A stretch of 64,000 nucleotides of DNA from Comamonas thiooxydans (GCF_002157685.2 NZ_AP026738.1:2170001-2234000), one strand, 5' to 3'; positions 32,435-41,385 are shown, counted from the first letter of the stretch. The notes: generated from the sequence alone by a model not told the origin. Numbers and translations: made by a program.

Positions 32435-33960
32435 CCTCCGTTCCCTTTGTGACGCCCAACACGGCCACCAGCGCGGTGCCTGCGGCCCTGATGGGCTACC
32501 AGCAGCGATGGGTGGCTGATCCATCGCCCTTGAAGGTGATCGAGAAGTCCCGCCGAACAGGTTTGACCTGGGGTGAGGCTTCGGACAACGTGCTATCGGC
32601 CGCATCAGCGCGCAGCGCGGGCGGCCAGAACGTCTACTACATCGCCTACAACCAGGACATGACCATCGAGTACATCCAGGCCTGCGCGATGTGGGCTCGG
32701 GTGTTCAACTACGCGGCCGGGGAGATTGAGGAAGGCATGTGGGATGGCGAGGACGAAGCCGACCGCAATATCAAGACCTACACCATCAAGTTCCCCGCAT
32801 CCGGCTTTCGCATCGTTGCCTTGTCCAGCCGGCCGTCCAACCTGCGCGGGCGTCAAGGCACCATCGTGATTGACGAGGCAGCGTTCCACGACCAGTTGGC
32901 CGAGTTGCTCAAGGCAGCTCTGGCCATGCTGATCTGGGGCGGCAAGGTTCGCGTGATCAGCACGCACAACGGCACGGACAACCCGTTCAACGAACTGGTG
33001 ACCGATATCCGCGCGGGCCGTCGCAAGGGAACGGTGCATCGCATCACGTTCCAGGAGGCCGTGGCCGAAGGGCTGTACAAGCGCGTGTGCATGCGCTTGG
33101 GCAAGGTCTGGAAGGCCGAGGACGAAGCCGAATGGATGGCGGGGGTCTATGCCTTCTACGGCGATGGCGCCTCGGAAGAGCTGGATTGCATCCCCGCTAA
33201 CAGCAGCGGCTCATGGCTGACGCGCGCTTTGATCGAATCGCGCATGTCCAAGGACACGCAGGTGCTGCGCTGGGAGTGCAAGCCCGGCTTCGAGGTGCTG
33301 CCAGAGCACATTCGCATAGCCGATTGCCGTGATTGGCTGCAGGCGCAGATGGCGCCCATTCTGGAGGCCTTGCCGCAGGATGTGCTCAGCTTCGACGGTG
33401 AGGACTTCGGGCGCACGGGCGACTTGTCGGTGCATGTGCCACTCATCCAATACCCCAACCTGGTGCGTCGCCCGCCATTCACGGTGGAGCTGCGCAACGT
33501 GCCATTCAAGCAGCAGGAGCAGGTGGCTTTCTATCTGCTGGATCGACTGCCACGCTTCAGCGGCGGCTCATTCGATGCCCGAGGCAATGGCCAGTACCTG
33601 GCCGAAGTTGCAATGCAGCGCTACGGCGTGGATCGCATCCACCAGGTCATGCTTTCCGAGACTTGGTACCGGGAGAACATGCCCCCTCTGAAGGCTGCGC
33701 TTGAAGACGGCACGCTCGATGGGCTGCCCATGGATGCAGACACCCTGGCGGACTTGCGCCTGGTCCAGGTGATCCGTGGTGTGCCGCGGATTCCCGATGT
33801 CCGCAGCACCGGCACTGACAAGGGCAAGCGACATGGTGACGTAGCCGTGGCTGCTGCTTTGGCTTGGCACGCATCTCGCAACGCAGGCGCCCCGATGGAG
33901 TTCACCAGCAGTGGACCTATTCAGGATGCCTATGAAATGAATGGATTCCTCTATGGCTAA
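32431..33960 (+). CDS. Large terminase subunit (Mu gp28-like)
   Basis: This 509-residue protein shows an ATPase part with KSRRTGLTWGEA near residue 36 (Walker A-like), VIDEAAFHD near residue 148 (Walker B) and STHNGTDNP (coupling motif); the nuclease part has SFDGEDFGRTGD near residue 322 and GDVAVAAALA near the end. It packages DNA and cuts phage plus flanking host DNA, as in Mu. Confidence 0.92.
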   Translation: MTSVPFVTPNTATSAVPAALMGYQQRWVADPSPLKVIEKSRRTGLTWGEASDNVLSAASARSAGGQNVYYIAYNQDMTIEYIQACAMWARVFNYAAGEIEEGMWDGEDEADRNIKTYTIKFPASGFRIVALSSRPSNLRGRQGTIVIDEAAFHDQLAELLKAALAMLIWGGKVRVISTHNGTDNPFNELVTDIRAGRRKGTVHRITFQEAVAEGLYKRVCMRLGKVWKAEDEAEWMAGVYAFYGDGASEELDCIPANSSGSWLTRALIESRMSKDTQVLRWECKPGFEVLPEHIRIADCRDWLQAQMAPILEALPQDVLSFDGEDFGRTGDLSVHVPLIQYPNLVRRPPFTVELRNVPFKQQEQVAFYLLDRLPRFSGGSFDARGNGQYLAEVAMQRYGVDRIHQVMLSETWYRENMPPLKAALEDGTLDGLPMDADTLADLRLVQVIRGVPRIPDVRSTGTDKGKRHGDVAVAAALAWHASRNAGAPMEFTSSGPIQDAYEMNGFLYG

Positions 33961-35482
33961 AAACCGCCGTACTCAGCCGAGCCGGCCAGCGCCGGACCTG
34001 AGCAACTATGTGACGCGCCAGGAGCTGGAGACAGAAATTGCCAGCCGCCTGGTTGATCCCTTTGAGTCCAGCTACATGGGCGTGCTGCGCACCAATGACC
34101 CGCTGTTGCTGGAGCGTGGCCAGGGCAGTATCGAGATCTACCGCGACCTAAAACGCGACGGCAAGGTGTTCTCTTCGCTGCAAAAGCGGCAGTTGGCCCT
34201 TGTCGGCTATGACTGGACCGTGACGCCCATCACGTCGTCCACAAAGGCGGATGAAGATGCCAAGACGATGCATGACATCCTGGATGGCTGCGGCTTCGAC
34301 AACTTGTGCAAGCAATTGATGGATGCGTTGCTCACCGGTATGGAAGTTGTCGAGATCATCTGGACGGTGTCGGATGGTATGTGGGTACCCAAGCGCTTTG
34401 CCCAGCGGGCCCAGCGGCGCTTTACCTTTATCCAGGACACCGCTGATCGCCCCCCTGAACTGCGCATGCTGACACGCGAGGACATGCTGCGCGGCCGTGC
34501 GCTGCCAGAGCGCAAATTCATCGTGCATCGGGTCAATCCGCAGGACGACAACCCATATGGCATGGGCCTGGGCCTGCAAACCTACTGGCCGGTGTTCTTC
34601 AAGCGCGCCGGCATCGTGGCCTGGAACAAGCGCCTGGCCCGCACTGGCTCACCGATGCCTTGGGGCAAATATCCCAACGGTGCCGGTCCCAAGGAAAAGG
34701 ACACACTGTTTCGGGCGCTGCGTGCCATGAGCAACGACGGCGTGCTGATGACGCCACAGGGCATGGATATCTCGCTGCTGGAAAGCAAGATGGCAGGCAG
34801 TGGCAGCATCAGCTCCGAACGTGAGCTGGCCGAGTACATGGACGACTGGATTGCGGCCGTCTGGACCGGCGAGTCCCCGCGCGGCAAGGCTGGTGGCGCA
34901 GTAGCCGCTGCTGCGAAGGAACGCGAGACAGTGCGCCTGGGCCTGACCAAGGGCGACAGCGATCTGCTGACAGAAACGCTGAAGGAGCAGCTGCTCGACC
35001 ACATCTGCTATTTCAATGGGCTGGAGCCCTGCAAGGTGTATCGCCAGATCAAAGCCGATGAGGACACAAAGGCGCAGTCGGAAACCGATAAGAATGTGGC
35101 GGATCTTGGTTTCGAGCCCTCCGAGGCATACATCAAGGAACGCTATGGCGATGGCTGGACCAAGAAGCAAAGCGTGCCTGCTTCAGGTCCGGCAGCGCCC
35201 AACGTCAGCCCCGTGGGCCCCAGCTTTGCCGAAGCCAGCGGCGTGCAGGGCCAGGACGCCATCGACCAGGCGCTGGCATCCATCGGCGATGCCGAGCTGC
35301 AGGACGCCATGCGCGGCCTGCTGGAGCCGCTTTTTGAGGCCATCGAGGCGACTGATAACTTTGAGGATGCCCTGGCCGTGGTGCAGAAGGCCTTTCCGAA
35401 GATGGACAGCGCCAAGCTGCAATCGCTGGTCGCCTCGGCGATCTTTGGCGGGCAGGCCTACGGCCGCGCCGTCGAGGCATAG
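33953..35482 (+). CDS. Portal protein (DUF935, Mu gp29-like)
   Basis: This protein has 509 residues from the ATG at 33953 (MAKNRRTQPS); 33941 is an alternative. SYMGVLRTNDPLLLERGQGSIEIYRDL.. and QKRQLALVGYDWTV match the DUF935 portal family. It forms the ring at the head vertex. The start overlaps the terminase stop. Confidence 0.9.
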   Translation: MAKNRRTQPSRPAPDLSNYVTRQELETEIASRLVDPFESSYMGVLRTNDPLLLERGQGSIEIYRDLKRDGKVFSSLQKRQLALVGYDWTVTPITSSTKADEDAKTMHDILDGCGFDNLCKQLMDALLTGMEVVEIIWTVSDGMWVPKRFAQRAQRRFTFIQDTADRPPELRMLTREDMLRGRALPERKFIVHRVNPQDDNPYGMGLGLQTYWPVFFKRAGIVAWNKRLARTGSPMPWGKYPNGAGPKEKDTLFRALRAMSNDGVLMTPQGMDISLLESKMAGSGSISSERELAEYMDDWIAAVWTGESPRGKAGGAVAAAAKERETVRLGLTKGDSDLLTETLKEQLLDHICYFNGLEPCKVYRQIKADEDTKAQSETDKNVADLGFEPSEAYIKERYGDGWTKKQSVPASGPAAPNVSPVGPSFAEASGVQGQDAIDQALASIGDAELQDAMRGLLEPLFEAIEATDNFEDALAVVQKAFPKMDSAKLQSLVASAIFGGQAYGRAVEA

Positions 35483-35491
35483 GGAGACGCC

Positions 35492-36685
35492 ATGGCGACC
35501 ATCGCTGCCAATCTGAAGCTGCAGCCGGCCGACGCAACCGAGTACTTCCGCGCCAAGGGGTTGCAGGTGACCTGGTCGTGGACGGATATGACGCGGGAGG
35601 CCCATGCTGCTGCGTTCACCGTGGCCAAGGCCACGACGCTGGATGTGCTGTCCGCGATACGCACCGAGGTGGACAAGGCCATCGGTGAGGGGCAGACCTT
35701 CGAGGCTTTCAAGAAGGCTCTGCGCCCGAAGCTGCAGGACCTGGGCTGGTGGGGACGCCAGGAAGTGCTAGATGGCGAGACTGGCGAGCTGACTACGGCC
35801 CAGCTGGGCAGCAATCGGCGCCTGCGCACCATCTTCCAGACCAACGTGCAGACTGCTTATATGGCTGGGCGCTACAAGCGCTATCTGGCCGACGTGGATA
35901 ACCGGCCGTATTGGCGCTATGTGGCCATCCTGGACGGCCGCACGCGGCCCGCCCATCGCGCCCTGCACGGCAAGGTGTGGCGCTGGGATGACCCGATCTG
36001 GCAGGTGATCTGGCCGCCCAATGGCTGGGGATGCCGGTGCCGCGTTCAGGCGCTCACAGAGGCTGAATTCCAGGCACTTGGCGTGCCTTTGGAAAATGGC
36101 AGCGAGGCCATTAGCACGATCCGAGTGCCGGTCAACAAGGACGGCGACACGATGGATGTGCAAGTCGTGCGCTATATGGACGAACGCGGCCAGCCACGCA
36201 CGTTCCGGCCAGATCCGGGCTGGGACTACAACCCTGGCGTGGCATCTCAGGCCAACCTGGACCGCGTCATGGCCGGCAAGCTGGAACAGGCAGCGCCTGC
36301 CATCAGCCAGGCTGCAGTGCGTGATATGGCGGGCCAGCCGCAGTTTGGTCAATGGTTGCAGGCGCCCACGGGGGCCTGGCCGCTTGTATCGGTCCCACCG
36401 GCAGATGCACAGTCCATTGGCGCCGCCTCACGCATTGGCACTCTAGCCGGCACCGTGGTGCGGGCTGCAGGATCTGCCTCTGTTGACTATGCGGGTGCGC
36501 AGCTGGTGATCGAGCAAGGCATTCTGGTGCGCAGCGCTGGCCAGTTGATCTACGTGCTGCGCCAGGGTGAGACGGTTTCGGTAGTTCGGGCCCAGGCTTC
36601 TGGCGACAGCCTGGCGGTGGTCAGCGTGGAGCGGCTCACCTTGGAGCAGGCCATGGCTGACGCCGATATCGCTGCAGCGCTATGA
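35492..36685 (+). CDS. MuF-type head morphogenesis protein
   Basis: In this 397-residue protein the MuF minihead domain is shown by TNVQTAYMAGRYKRY near residue 120, LDGRTRPAHRALHG near 147 and PPNGWGCRCRV near 172. About 120 residues follow the core (after DMAGQPQFGQW), beta-rich and without a recognised motif. In other phages this position can carry toxin or nuclease domains. It lies between portal and gpG. Confidence 0.85.
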   Translation: MATIAANLKLQPADATEYFRAKGLQVTWSWTDMTREAHAAAFTVAKATTLDVLSAIRTEVDKAIGEGQTFEAFKKALRPKLQDLGWWGRQEVLDGETGELTTAQLGSNRRLRTIFQTNVQTAYMAGRYKRYLADVDNRPYWRYVAILDGRTRPAHRALHGKVWRWDDPIWQVIWPPNGWGCRCRVQALTEAEFQALGVPLENGSEAISTIRVPVNKDGDTMDVQVVRYMDERGQPRTFRPDPGWDYNPGVASQANLDRVMAGKLEQAAPAISQAAVRDMAGQPQFGQWLQAPTGAWPLVSVPPADAQSIGAASRIGTLAGTVVRAAGSASVDYAGAQLVIEQGILVRSAGQLIYVLRQGETVSVVRAQASGDSLAVVSVERLTLEQAMADADIAAAL

Positions 36686-37317
36686 GCGGCCTGATCGACA
36701 TCATCATTGACATCGGCGATGCCGTTCGCCGGTTGGATCGTGCTGCAGCGATCCTCGACAACCCGACGGATCTTTACCGGGGCATTGCGCAGAGCCTGGA
36801 GAGCGTGACAGAGGGCAACTTTGAAGCCCAAGGGCGGCCGCACTGGGCTCCTCTGGCCAAGTCCACTATCCAGGAGCGCACGCGCCGTAACAAAGGCAGC
36901 TCCACGCTGATGATGCTGCAGGACAGCGGTATTTTGGCCGCCAGCGTCACGTCCGACTTTGGCGCCGACTTTGCCTTGATTGCAGCCGGCGGCGCGGCCT
37001 CAGACTATGCGGCCATCCAGCAGTTTGGTGGCGAGATCAAGCGCGCGGCCTACTCGACCAAGGTACGGCTGCGCACGGATGCCAAGGGCAATCTGCTGCG
37101 CCAGGCCGGCAACCCCAACCTGGCTGTGTTTGCCCGCGATAGCCACAAGCGGGCGCGTGAGAGTTGGCATGAGGTCGGCGAGTTCACCATCAAGATCCCG
37201 GCGCGGCCATATTTGCCATTTAGCGGCCCGCCCGAGGCTCCTATACTGCAACCCGAGGCCGAGACCTCCATCATGGATGTGGTGGACCGATTTCTACGAG
37301 GTGCGTTCGGTCAGTAG
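36682..37317 (+). CDS. Virion morphogenesis protein (Mu gpG-like)
   Basis: This 211-residue protein contains EGNFEAQGRPHWAPLAKSTI and IPARPYLPFSG, the two most conserved parts of gpG/virion morphogenesis proteins. In Mu it helps tail joining and maturation. It is the last gene of the plus arm; only 117 bp remain to the phage end. Confidence 0.88.
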   Translation: MSGLIDIIIDIGDAVRRLDRAAAILDNPTDLYRGIAQSLESVTEGNFEAQGRPHWAPLAKSTIQERTRRNKGSSTLMMLQDSGILAASVTSDFGADFALIAAGGAASDYAAIQQFGGEIKRAAYSTKVRLRTDAKGNLLRQAGNPNLAVFARDSHKRARESWHEVGEFTIKIPARPYLPFSGPPEAPILQPEAETSIMDVVDRFLRGAFGQ

Positions 37318-37392
37318 TCGGTGTTTTCTGTGGCGAAAGCTAATTGCAGGTTCTTATCCCACCATGGCCCGGCAAGTCCCACCACATCCCGA

Positions 37393-37434
37393 TTTATCTC
37401 ATCTCTCCCTCTTTCTTTATCTCACTCCCATTCA
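37393..37434. other. Right phage end with two GATAAA transposase-site candidates
   Basis: In inverted orientation GATAAA lies at 37421-37416 and 37398-37393, bases 14-19 and 37-42 from the end, matching the left end. A GATAAG is found further in (37358-37353). Confidence 0.75.
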
Positions 37435-37440
37435 CAATAT
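37435..37440. repeat. Right copy of prophage target-site duplication (CAATAT)
   Basis: Identical to 385-390. The following G completes the ATG codon of the transporter reading ..AAT ATG CTT GAT.. . Confidence 0.88.
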
Positions 37441-38713
37441 GCTTGATGGGTTTGACGTGCTGGTGATGGCGTTCACCGCTGCGTCGGTCGCCAGCCAATG
37501 GAAGTTAAGTGGCGTACAGCTGGGCTATTTGCTCAGTGCAGGCCTTGTTGGTATGGCCCTGGGTTCCCTGGTTATCGCGCCTTGGGCTGACAGGATAGGC
37601 CGACGGCCGCTCATCATGTTATGTATTGCGATCGCTGGCGCTGGCATGCTGGCATCTGCGTATGCACAGTCCGCAGTCCAACTGGGCGCGCTGCGGCTGT
37701 TCACCGGTCTGGGGATCGGAGGCATTCTTGCCAGCAGCTATGTGATCGCTGGTGAGTATGCATCTAGTCGCTGGCGTGGCCTGGCCATCAGTTTGCAAGC
37801 CACGGCTTATGCCTTGGGGGCCACGATTGGGGGACTGATTGCAACTCAACTCATCCCTAGCCTTGGCTGGCGATCGGTATTCCTGTATGGCGGGGTGGCG
37901 ACCCTGGTAACCCTGCCGGTCATGTTCTTGTGGTTGCCTGAATCGTTGGATTTTCTGATTGCGAAGCGTCCCTCCAATGCGCTTGGGAAAATGAACATCA
38001 TTCGATTGAAAGTAGGGCTGGAGCCGCTGGCGCAAATGCCCGCTTTCAATCAGTCGGCAGCAACAGCAGGAACGAGCCGTGTTGCCAGCTTGCTTGCACC
38101 AGGACTTGTCACCTCTACCTTGCTGATCTGGGCCGCCTTTTTTATCGTTATGTTCGGCTTTTACTTTGTAATGAGCTGGACGCCCAAGTTGCTGGTGACA
38201 GCAGGATTGTCCAATCAGCAAGGGATCACTGGTGGTGTTTTGCTCAATGTAGGAGGCATTGTCGGTACCTCGCTAATTGGTTTTCTTGCAGCAAAGTACC
38301 GCCTGTCCCGCGTGCTCATGCTCTACCTCGTCATAAACGCAGCATTGATGTGCGCGTTTGTGAGCTTGCTTGGCAGCTTGGGTATGGCATTCGCTACGGC
38401 CTTGGCCATTGGCGTGTTTGTCAACGGATGCGTGGCTGGCCTCTATGCGTTGACACCAAACATCTACACAGCGACGCAGCGCGTTACAGGGCTCGGGTGG
38501 GCAATCGGCGTTGGACGCATCGGCGCTATTGTCTCGCCGCTGGTAGCGGGCAAGCTCATTGACGCCAGCTGGAAGCCGGACCAGCTCTTTTCGCTCTATG
38601 GTCTTGTCTTCTTGGGTGCAGCATTAGCCGTTTATCAACTACAGCGCAGGAATACGGCTTCAACTGCGCCTCAGCCATTGGTGATGCATGATGCCCCTGA
38701 AACAGTCGATTGA
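37435..38713 (+). pseudogene. 3' fragment of AAHS-type MFS transporter
   Basis: This fragment carries most of the transporter: LDGFDVLVMAF (helix 1 motif), ADRIGRRPL (loop 2-3 signature), then ten further membrane helices to the end. It continues the fragment at 302-390. The frame is open back into the phage; an ATG at 37364 inside the phage end would add 25 residues (MARQVPPHPDLSHLS..) with a partly hydrophobic stretch in place of half of helix 1. Whether that chimera is made or works is unknown. An internal ATG at 37439 is also available. Confidence 0.9.
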
Positions 38714-38938
38714 TATGAATTTCTGACCGACTGCTCCTGGCCGGTAGCACTATTTCGTGGACCTGGCTGAAAAAGAAAGCTAAGCTGTCCGATCTGGCTC
38801 ACCTATCGGTGTGTTTGCTTCCTTGTTCATGCTTGCGCTCACACTATCGGCCAGAAGTAGGCATGTGATTCAGTGAGTACCGTATGCATACTGATGCACA
38901 ACCCTCCGAAATTCTGAATTGAAGGGAGTTCATTGCTC

Positions 38939-39355
38939 ATGCTCGTCTCAGCCAAGGCTATCGGTTTGATCTGCACTGGCGTGGCGGCAGCTTGGCTGAT
39001 ACGCAATCTAAGCAGATTGCCTGAGCCGTTTCAGAGTCGTAGATGCCAGGGCGTTAAGTGGCATTGGGCATTTCCTCATGCAGCGAAGAATGACATACGC
39101 TCATTTCTAAGCATGTTTACTCGTGCATTTGGATTCCCGGAAAAGAAACAACTGTCTTTCGAGCCCGCAGACACTTTTTTGGGGATCTATCGCAGCCTGT
39201 ATCCATACAAGTGGATGCCGGATGCTTTAGAGCTTGAGACTTTTGCATCGATGCTCAAGAAAACGTATGGCATCAGTCTTGCTGATGTTTGGAGTGAAAA
39301 ACTGACACTCGGAAAGCTGTTCTCTCTTACCCAGAATAAAACGGGCCTTGAGTGA
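38939..39355 (+). CDS. Uncharacterised protein with N-terminal membrane helix
   Basis: This protein has 138 residues from the ATG at 38939; a TTG at 38933 five bases after GGGAG is also possible. An N-terminal hydrophobic stretch (AIGLICTGVAAAWLI) is followed by a cytoplasmic-type part with DTFLGIYRSLYPYKWMPDALELETF and KTYGISLADVWSEKLTLGKLF. The C-terminal portion loosely recalls an acyl-carrier-like or DUF1493-type helix bundle but without the phosphopantetheine Ser motif. AT-richer than its surroundings, so possibly acquired. No function assigned. Confidence 0.5.
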   Translation: MLVSAKAIGLICTGVAAAWLIRNLSRLPEPFQSRRCQGVKWHWAFPHAAKNDIRSFLSMFTRAFGFPEKKQLSFEPADTFLGIYRSLYPYKWMPDALELETFASMLKKTYGISLADVWSEKLTLGKLFSLTQNKTGLE

Positions 39356-39603
39356 AACCGCATGCCTGCTTAGGCCGCAAGTTCTTGTTTGAGCGACGTG
39401 ATAGCGGACTTTCGGGAGTGCATAGGGCGTCAACTGATTGCCACAGTGAAACCTGTCAGTGGAGCAACCCCAGTGCGAGGGCTCGGGTGACTGCACTGGA
39501 CCTGTGATCGAGAGGTTGCAATGTAGTCATGAGTAGCAACCATCGCTGCTCAGCGGGTAATGGCATGAAAAGCTCAATCTGCTCCGACAGGGCGACAACC
39601 GAC

Positions 39604-40089
39604 TTAGGGTTTGCAAAGACCCGCGCGAGTACGCTGATTGCAAGGCGCAGCCGGATCAGGATCGCGCCACAGCCCGACTTTGCGTGCTATGGCCTCTTGC
39701 TCGGCAAACTCATACTGTCCACGCGCCTGAGGAGACTGCACGTGGTCACAGGCGCGGTACCACCAGGCCATGCCTTGGGTGATCATGGCCAGGCCAGCAT
39801 CGAGCGTGCGCGGCCCGTTGGGTGCTGATGCGGGCGTTACCCAAACAGAGCAGACCTGTCGCTGGTACCGATCTGTCTTGGTGCAGCGCAGTTCGGCTTC
39901 CTTACGAAATGTCAGCTCAGCCAATGCTTGTCGGGCGCTCTCGCCGAATGGCTGCTTGCGCTCGGGTGCATCGATGCTCTGCAGCCTGACCGTGACCTGC
40001 TCATAAGCGCCAGGCTCACCACAGCGGACGGTCAGGGTGTGGCCGTCGGAGATGCCGATGACGAGGCAGAGAAGGGGAGCGGCAAGCAT
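39604..40089 (-). CDS. Staphylococcal-nuclease-like thermonuclease
   Basis: In this 161-residue protein a short hydrophobic N terminus (MLAAPLLCLVIGIS) is followed by the SNase core: DGHTLTVRC, VRLQSIDAPERKQPFG (catalytic Arg, Asp) and TDRYQRQVCSVWV. It is probably exported and cuts DNA/RNA with calcium. It is separated from the zapA/6S unit by a terminator. Confidence 0.85.
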   Translation of the reverse strand: MLAAPLLCLVIGISDGHTLTVRCGEPGAYEQVTVRLQSIDAPERKQPFGESARQALAELTFRKEAELRCTKTDRYQRQVCSVWVTPASAPNGPRTLDAGLAMITQGMAWWYRACDHVQSPQARGQYEFAEQEAIARKVGLWRDPDPAAPCNQRTRAGLCKP

Positions 40090-40110
40090 GGCTTCAGTCT
40101 ATTGGGCAAG

Positions 40111-40132
40111 AAAAAGGCCCGCAATGCGGGCC
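40111..40132 (-). terminator. Rho-independent terminator between 6S RNA and nuclease gene
   Basis: On the minus strand GGCCCGC-ATT-GCGGGCC is followed by TTTTT. It would end the zapA/6S RNA transcript. Positions 40133-40261 hold no convincing gene. Confidence 0.75.
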
Positions 40133-40261
40133 AATCATCAATCCAGATAGATGCACAAGTTGTTGATTTCAATTGCCTGCGATTGCTCGGCTTTGTTTGA
40201 TTCTTCAGGCCGTCTTCGTGGCTGGAAAGCAAGCAAATCAACAGCTTGTGTGTGTAAAGGT

Positions 40262-40432
40262 GTCTGCAAATGCCACCGGTTCGTCATCCTGAACCGGGGG
40301 TTCAGGTGGGCAAGAGCAACCTATCGTTGGGTTCATCTGACGCGAGACGATCACGCTCAATAGGTGATTTATCAAGCCCATGCTCGTTGAGCATTGGTTC
40401 AAGGAAATATAAAAACCGGCAGATTTGCAGAC
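40262..40432 (-). ncRNA. ssrS: 6S RNA
   Basis: About 171 nt on the minus strand directly downstream of zapA, the usual location. The two ends pair perfectly over ten bases (GTCTGCAAAT with ATTTGCAGAC) and the pairing continues through CCGGTT/AACCGG. The 3' arm contains CCTGAACCCCCGGTTCAGG followed by ATGACG, typical of betaproteobacterial 6S RNA. 6S RNA mimics an open promoter and binds sigma-70 RNA polymerase in stationary phase. End positions are estimates from the closing stem. Confidence 0.88.
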
Positions 40433-40500
40433 GGTTTTATTCTAACGGGTATTGGCAGTCGCGCGGAGGTCATGACTGCTTTGCTGCTGAGGTTACCTGA

Positions 40501-40881
40501 TCAGAGCAGCCTGGCGTCAGCATCCAGTGCCTGATCGAGCTTGAGCACCAGTTGTTCGGCAAGCTCCTGCTGGCGCTGCAGCTCAGCCTGGGCAGCCTCA
40601 TTGACCTCGGGGGGCGTGAACTGTTCCTGAGCAAGCGTCTGCATTTCTGCCTGGGCGTTGGCCATAAGGGCTTGCTGGGCATCGCGGTCAAGCACGTCGA
40701 AAGCCATATTGAGGGCTGCCAGCACTGCCACACGCTCGCGCGAGCGGACTTTGCCGCTGTCACGGATGCGGGTCATGGCGTCGTCCACGCGGCGAACGGC
40801 TTCCTGCACACGTTCTTCTTGACCATCGGGGCAGGTCAGCACATAGCTTTGCTGCATGATTTGCACATCGATCTGCTTCAT
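40501..40881 (-). CDS. zapA: Cell division protein ZapA
   Basis: This 126-residue protein starts MKQIDVQIMQQSYVLTCPDGQEERVQEAVRRVD, the ZapA domain, followed by RSRERVAVLAALNMAFDVL and a C-terminal coiled coil. ZapA cross-links FtsZ filaments at the division site. It lies between the zapB-like gene and 6S RNA. Confidence 0.92.
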   Translation of the reverse strand: MKQIDVQIMQQSYVLTCPDGQEERVQEAVRRVDDAMTRIRDSGKVRSRERVAVLAALNMAFDVLDRDAQQALMANAQAEMQTLAQEQFTPPEVNEAAQAELQRQQELAEQLVLKLDQALDADARLL

Positions 40882-40921
40882 GGGCGTCAGTGGCGGGTCT
40901 GGTGATGGAGGGTGACGGCTG

Positions 40922-41143
40922 TCACTCTCCCTGGTTGGCGGGCAGGCGTTCGATCAATGCATCGACGCGCGCACGTGCGGCCTGCAGGCGCAGACGCAGC
41001 AAATCGCGCTCTTGCGTCAGAGCGATGACCTGATCGGTGAGCAGGGTGTTGGTGCGCTGCAGTTCCTCGTGGCGCACCAGCAGACGCTCTACGCGCTCGG
41101 CAATGAGATCAAGAGAGGGCTGGGTGGTCATAGACTCTGCCAT
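40922..41143 (-). CDS. ZapB-like coiled-coil protein
   Basis: This 73-residue protein is almost entirely coiled coil (DLIAERVERLLVRHEELQRTNTLL..). Small coiled-coil proteins at this place are annotated as ZapB/TIGR02449-like partners of ZapA. An ATG four codons later (41131) has a slightly better ribosome site. Confidence 0.75.
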   Translation of the reverse strand: MAESMTTQPSLDLIAERVERLLVRHEELQRTNTLLTDQVIALTQERDLLRLRLQAARARVDALIERLPANQGE

Positions 41144-41217
41144 TGTAGGTCTTGCAGTCCGTGGGTGAGTATAAATGTGCAGGCAAATTCAGCAGTTTGC
41201 GCCAGAGCACAGGCTGC

Positions 41218-41247
41218 TTGACTATCGCAATCGTAAAACTGCAATAT
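41218..41247 (+). promoter_or_regulatory. Possible promoter of the cobalamin locus
   Basis: TTGACT (41218-41223) and CAATAT (41242-41247) are 18 bases apart, about 130 bases before the riboswitch. Other weak promoters nearer the riboswitch cannot be excluded. Confidence 0.35.
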
Positions 41248-41385
41248 TTCTCTCAAAATCGTAGCGTGCTGCACAAGTTCTGTGTGCCTCAAACGCATGT
41301 TTAAGGTAAAAAATCGTCACCTGAACCGCGCGAGGCTACTTCGAATGAAGGATTCGCGTCGCGTGGCGCTCATTACAATGGGCGC

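Larger units (their letters stand above)
391..37434. mobile_element. Transposable Mu-like prophage with siphovirus-type tail genes, about 37.0 kb
   Basis: The element begins TGAA and ends TTCA, is flanked by CAATAT, and has matched GATAAA sites near both ends. It carries a DDE transposase, a MuB-like ATPase, GemA and Mor-family regulators, Mu-type terminase/portal/MuF/gpG/protease genes and com, which define a transposable phage. The tail module has a long tape measure, DUF1833, NlpC/P60-like and J-like proteins but no sheath, so the tail should be flexible and non-contractile. All expected modules are present with open frames, so it may be inducible. Capsid/tail genes and packaging/portal genes lie on opposite strands at opposite ends, which differs from Mu order. 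Confidence 0.95.

Noticed and set aside
391..37434. CRISPR array or tRNA genes in the prophage
   Set aside because: No regularly spaced direct repeats and no cloverleaf seen; tandem short repeats at 16288-16345 encode low-complexity protein.
40133..40241. 69-residue minus-strand frame between 6S RNA and nuclease
   Set aside because: Crosses a terminator and the nuclease start in another frame; no coding signal.
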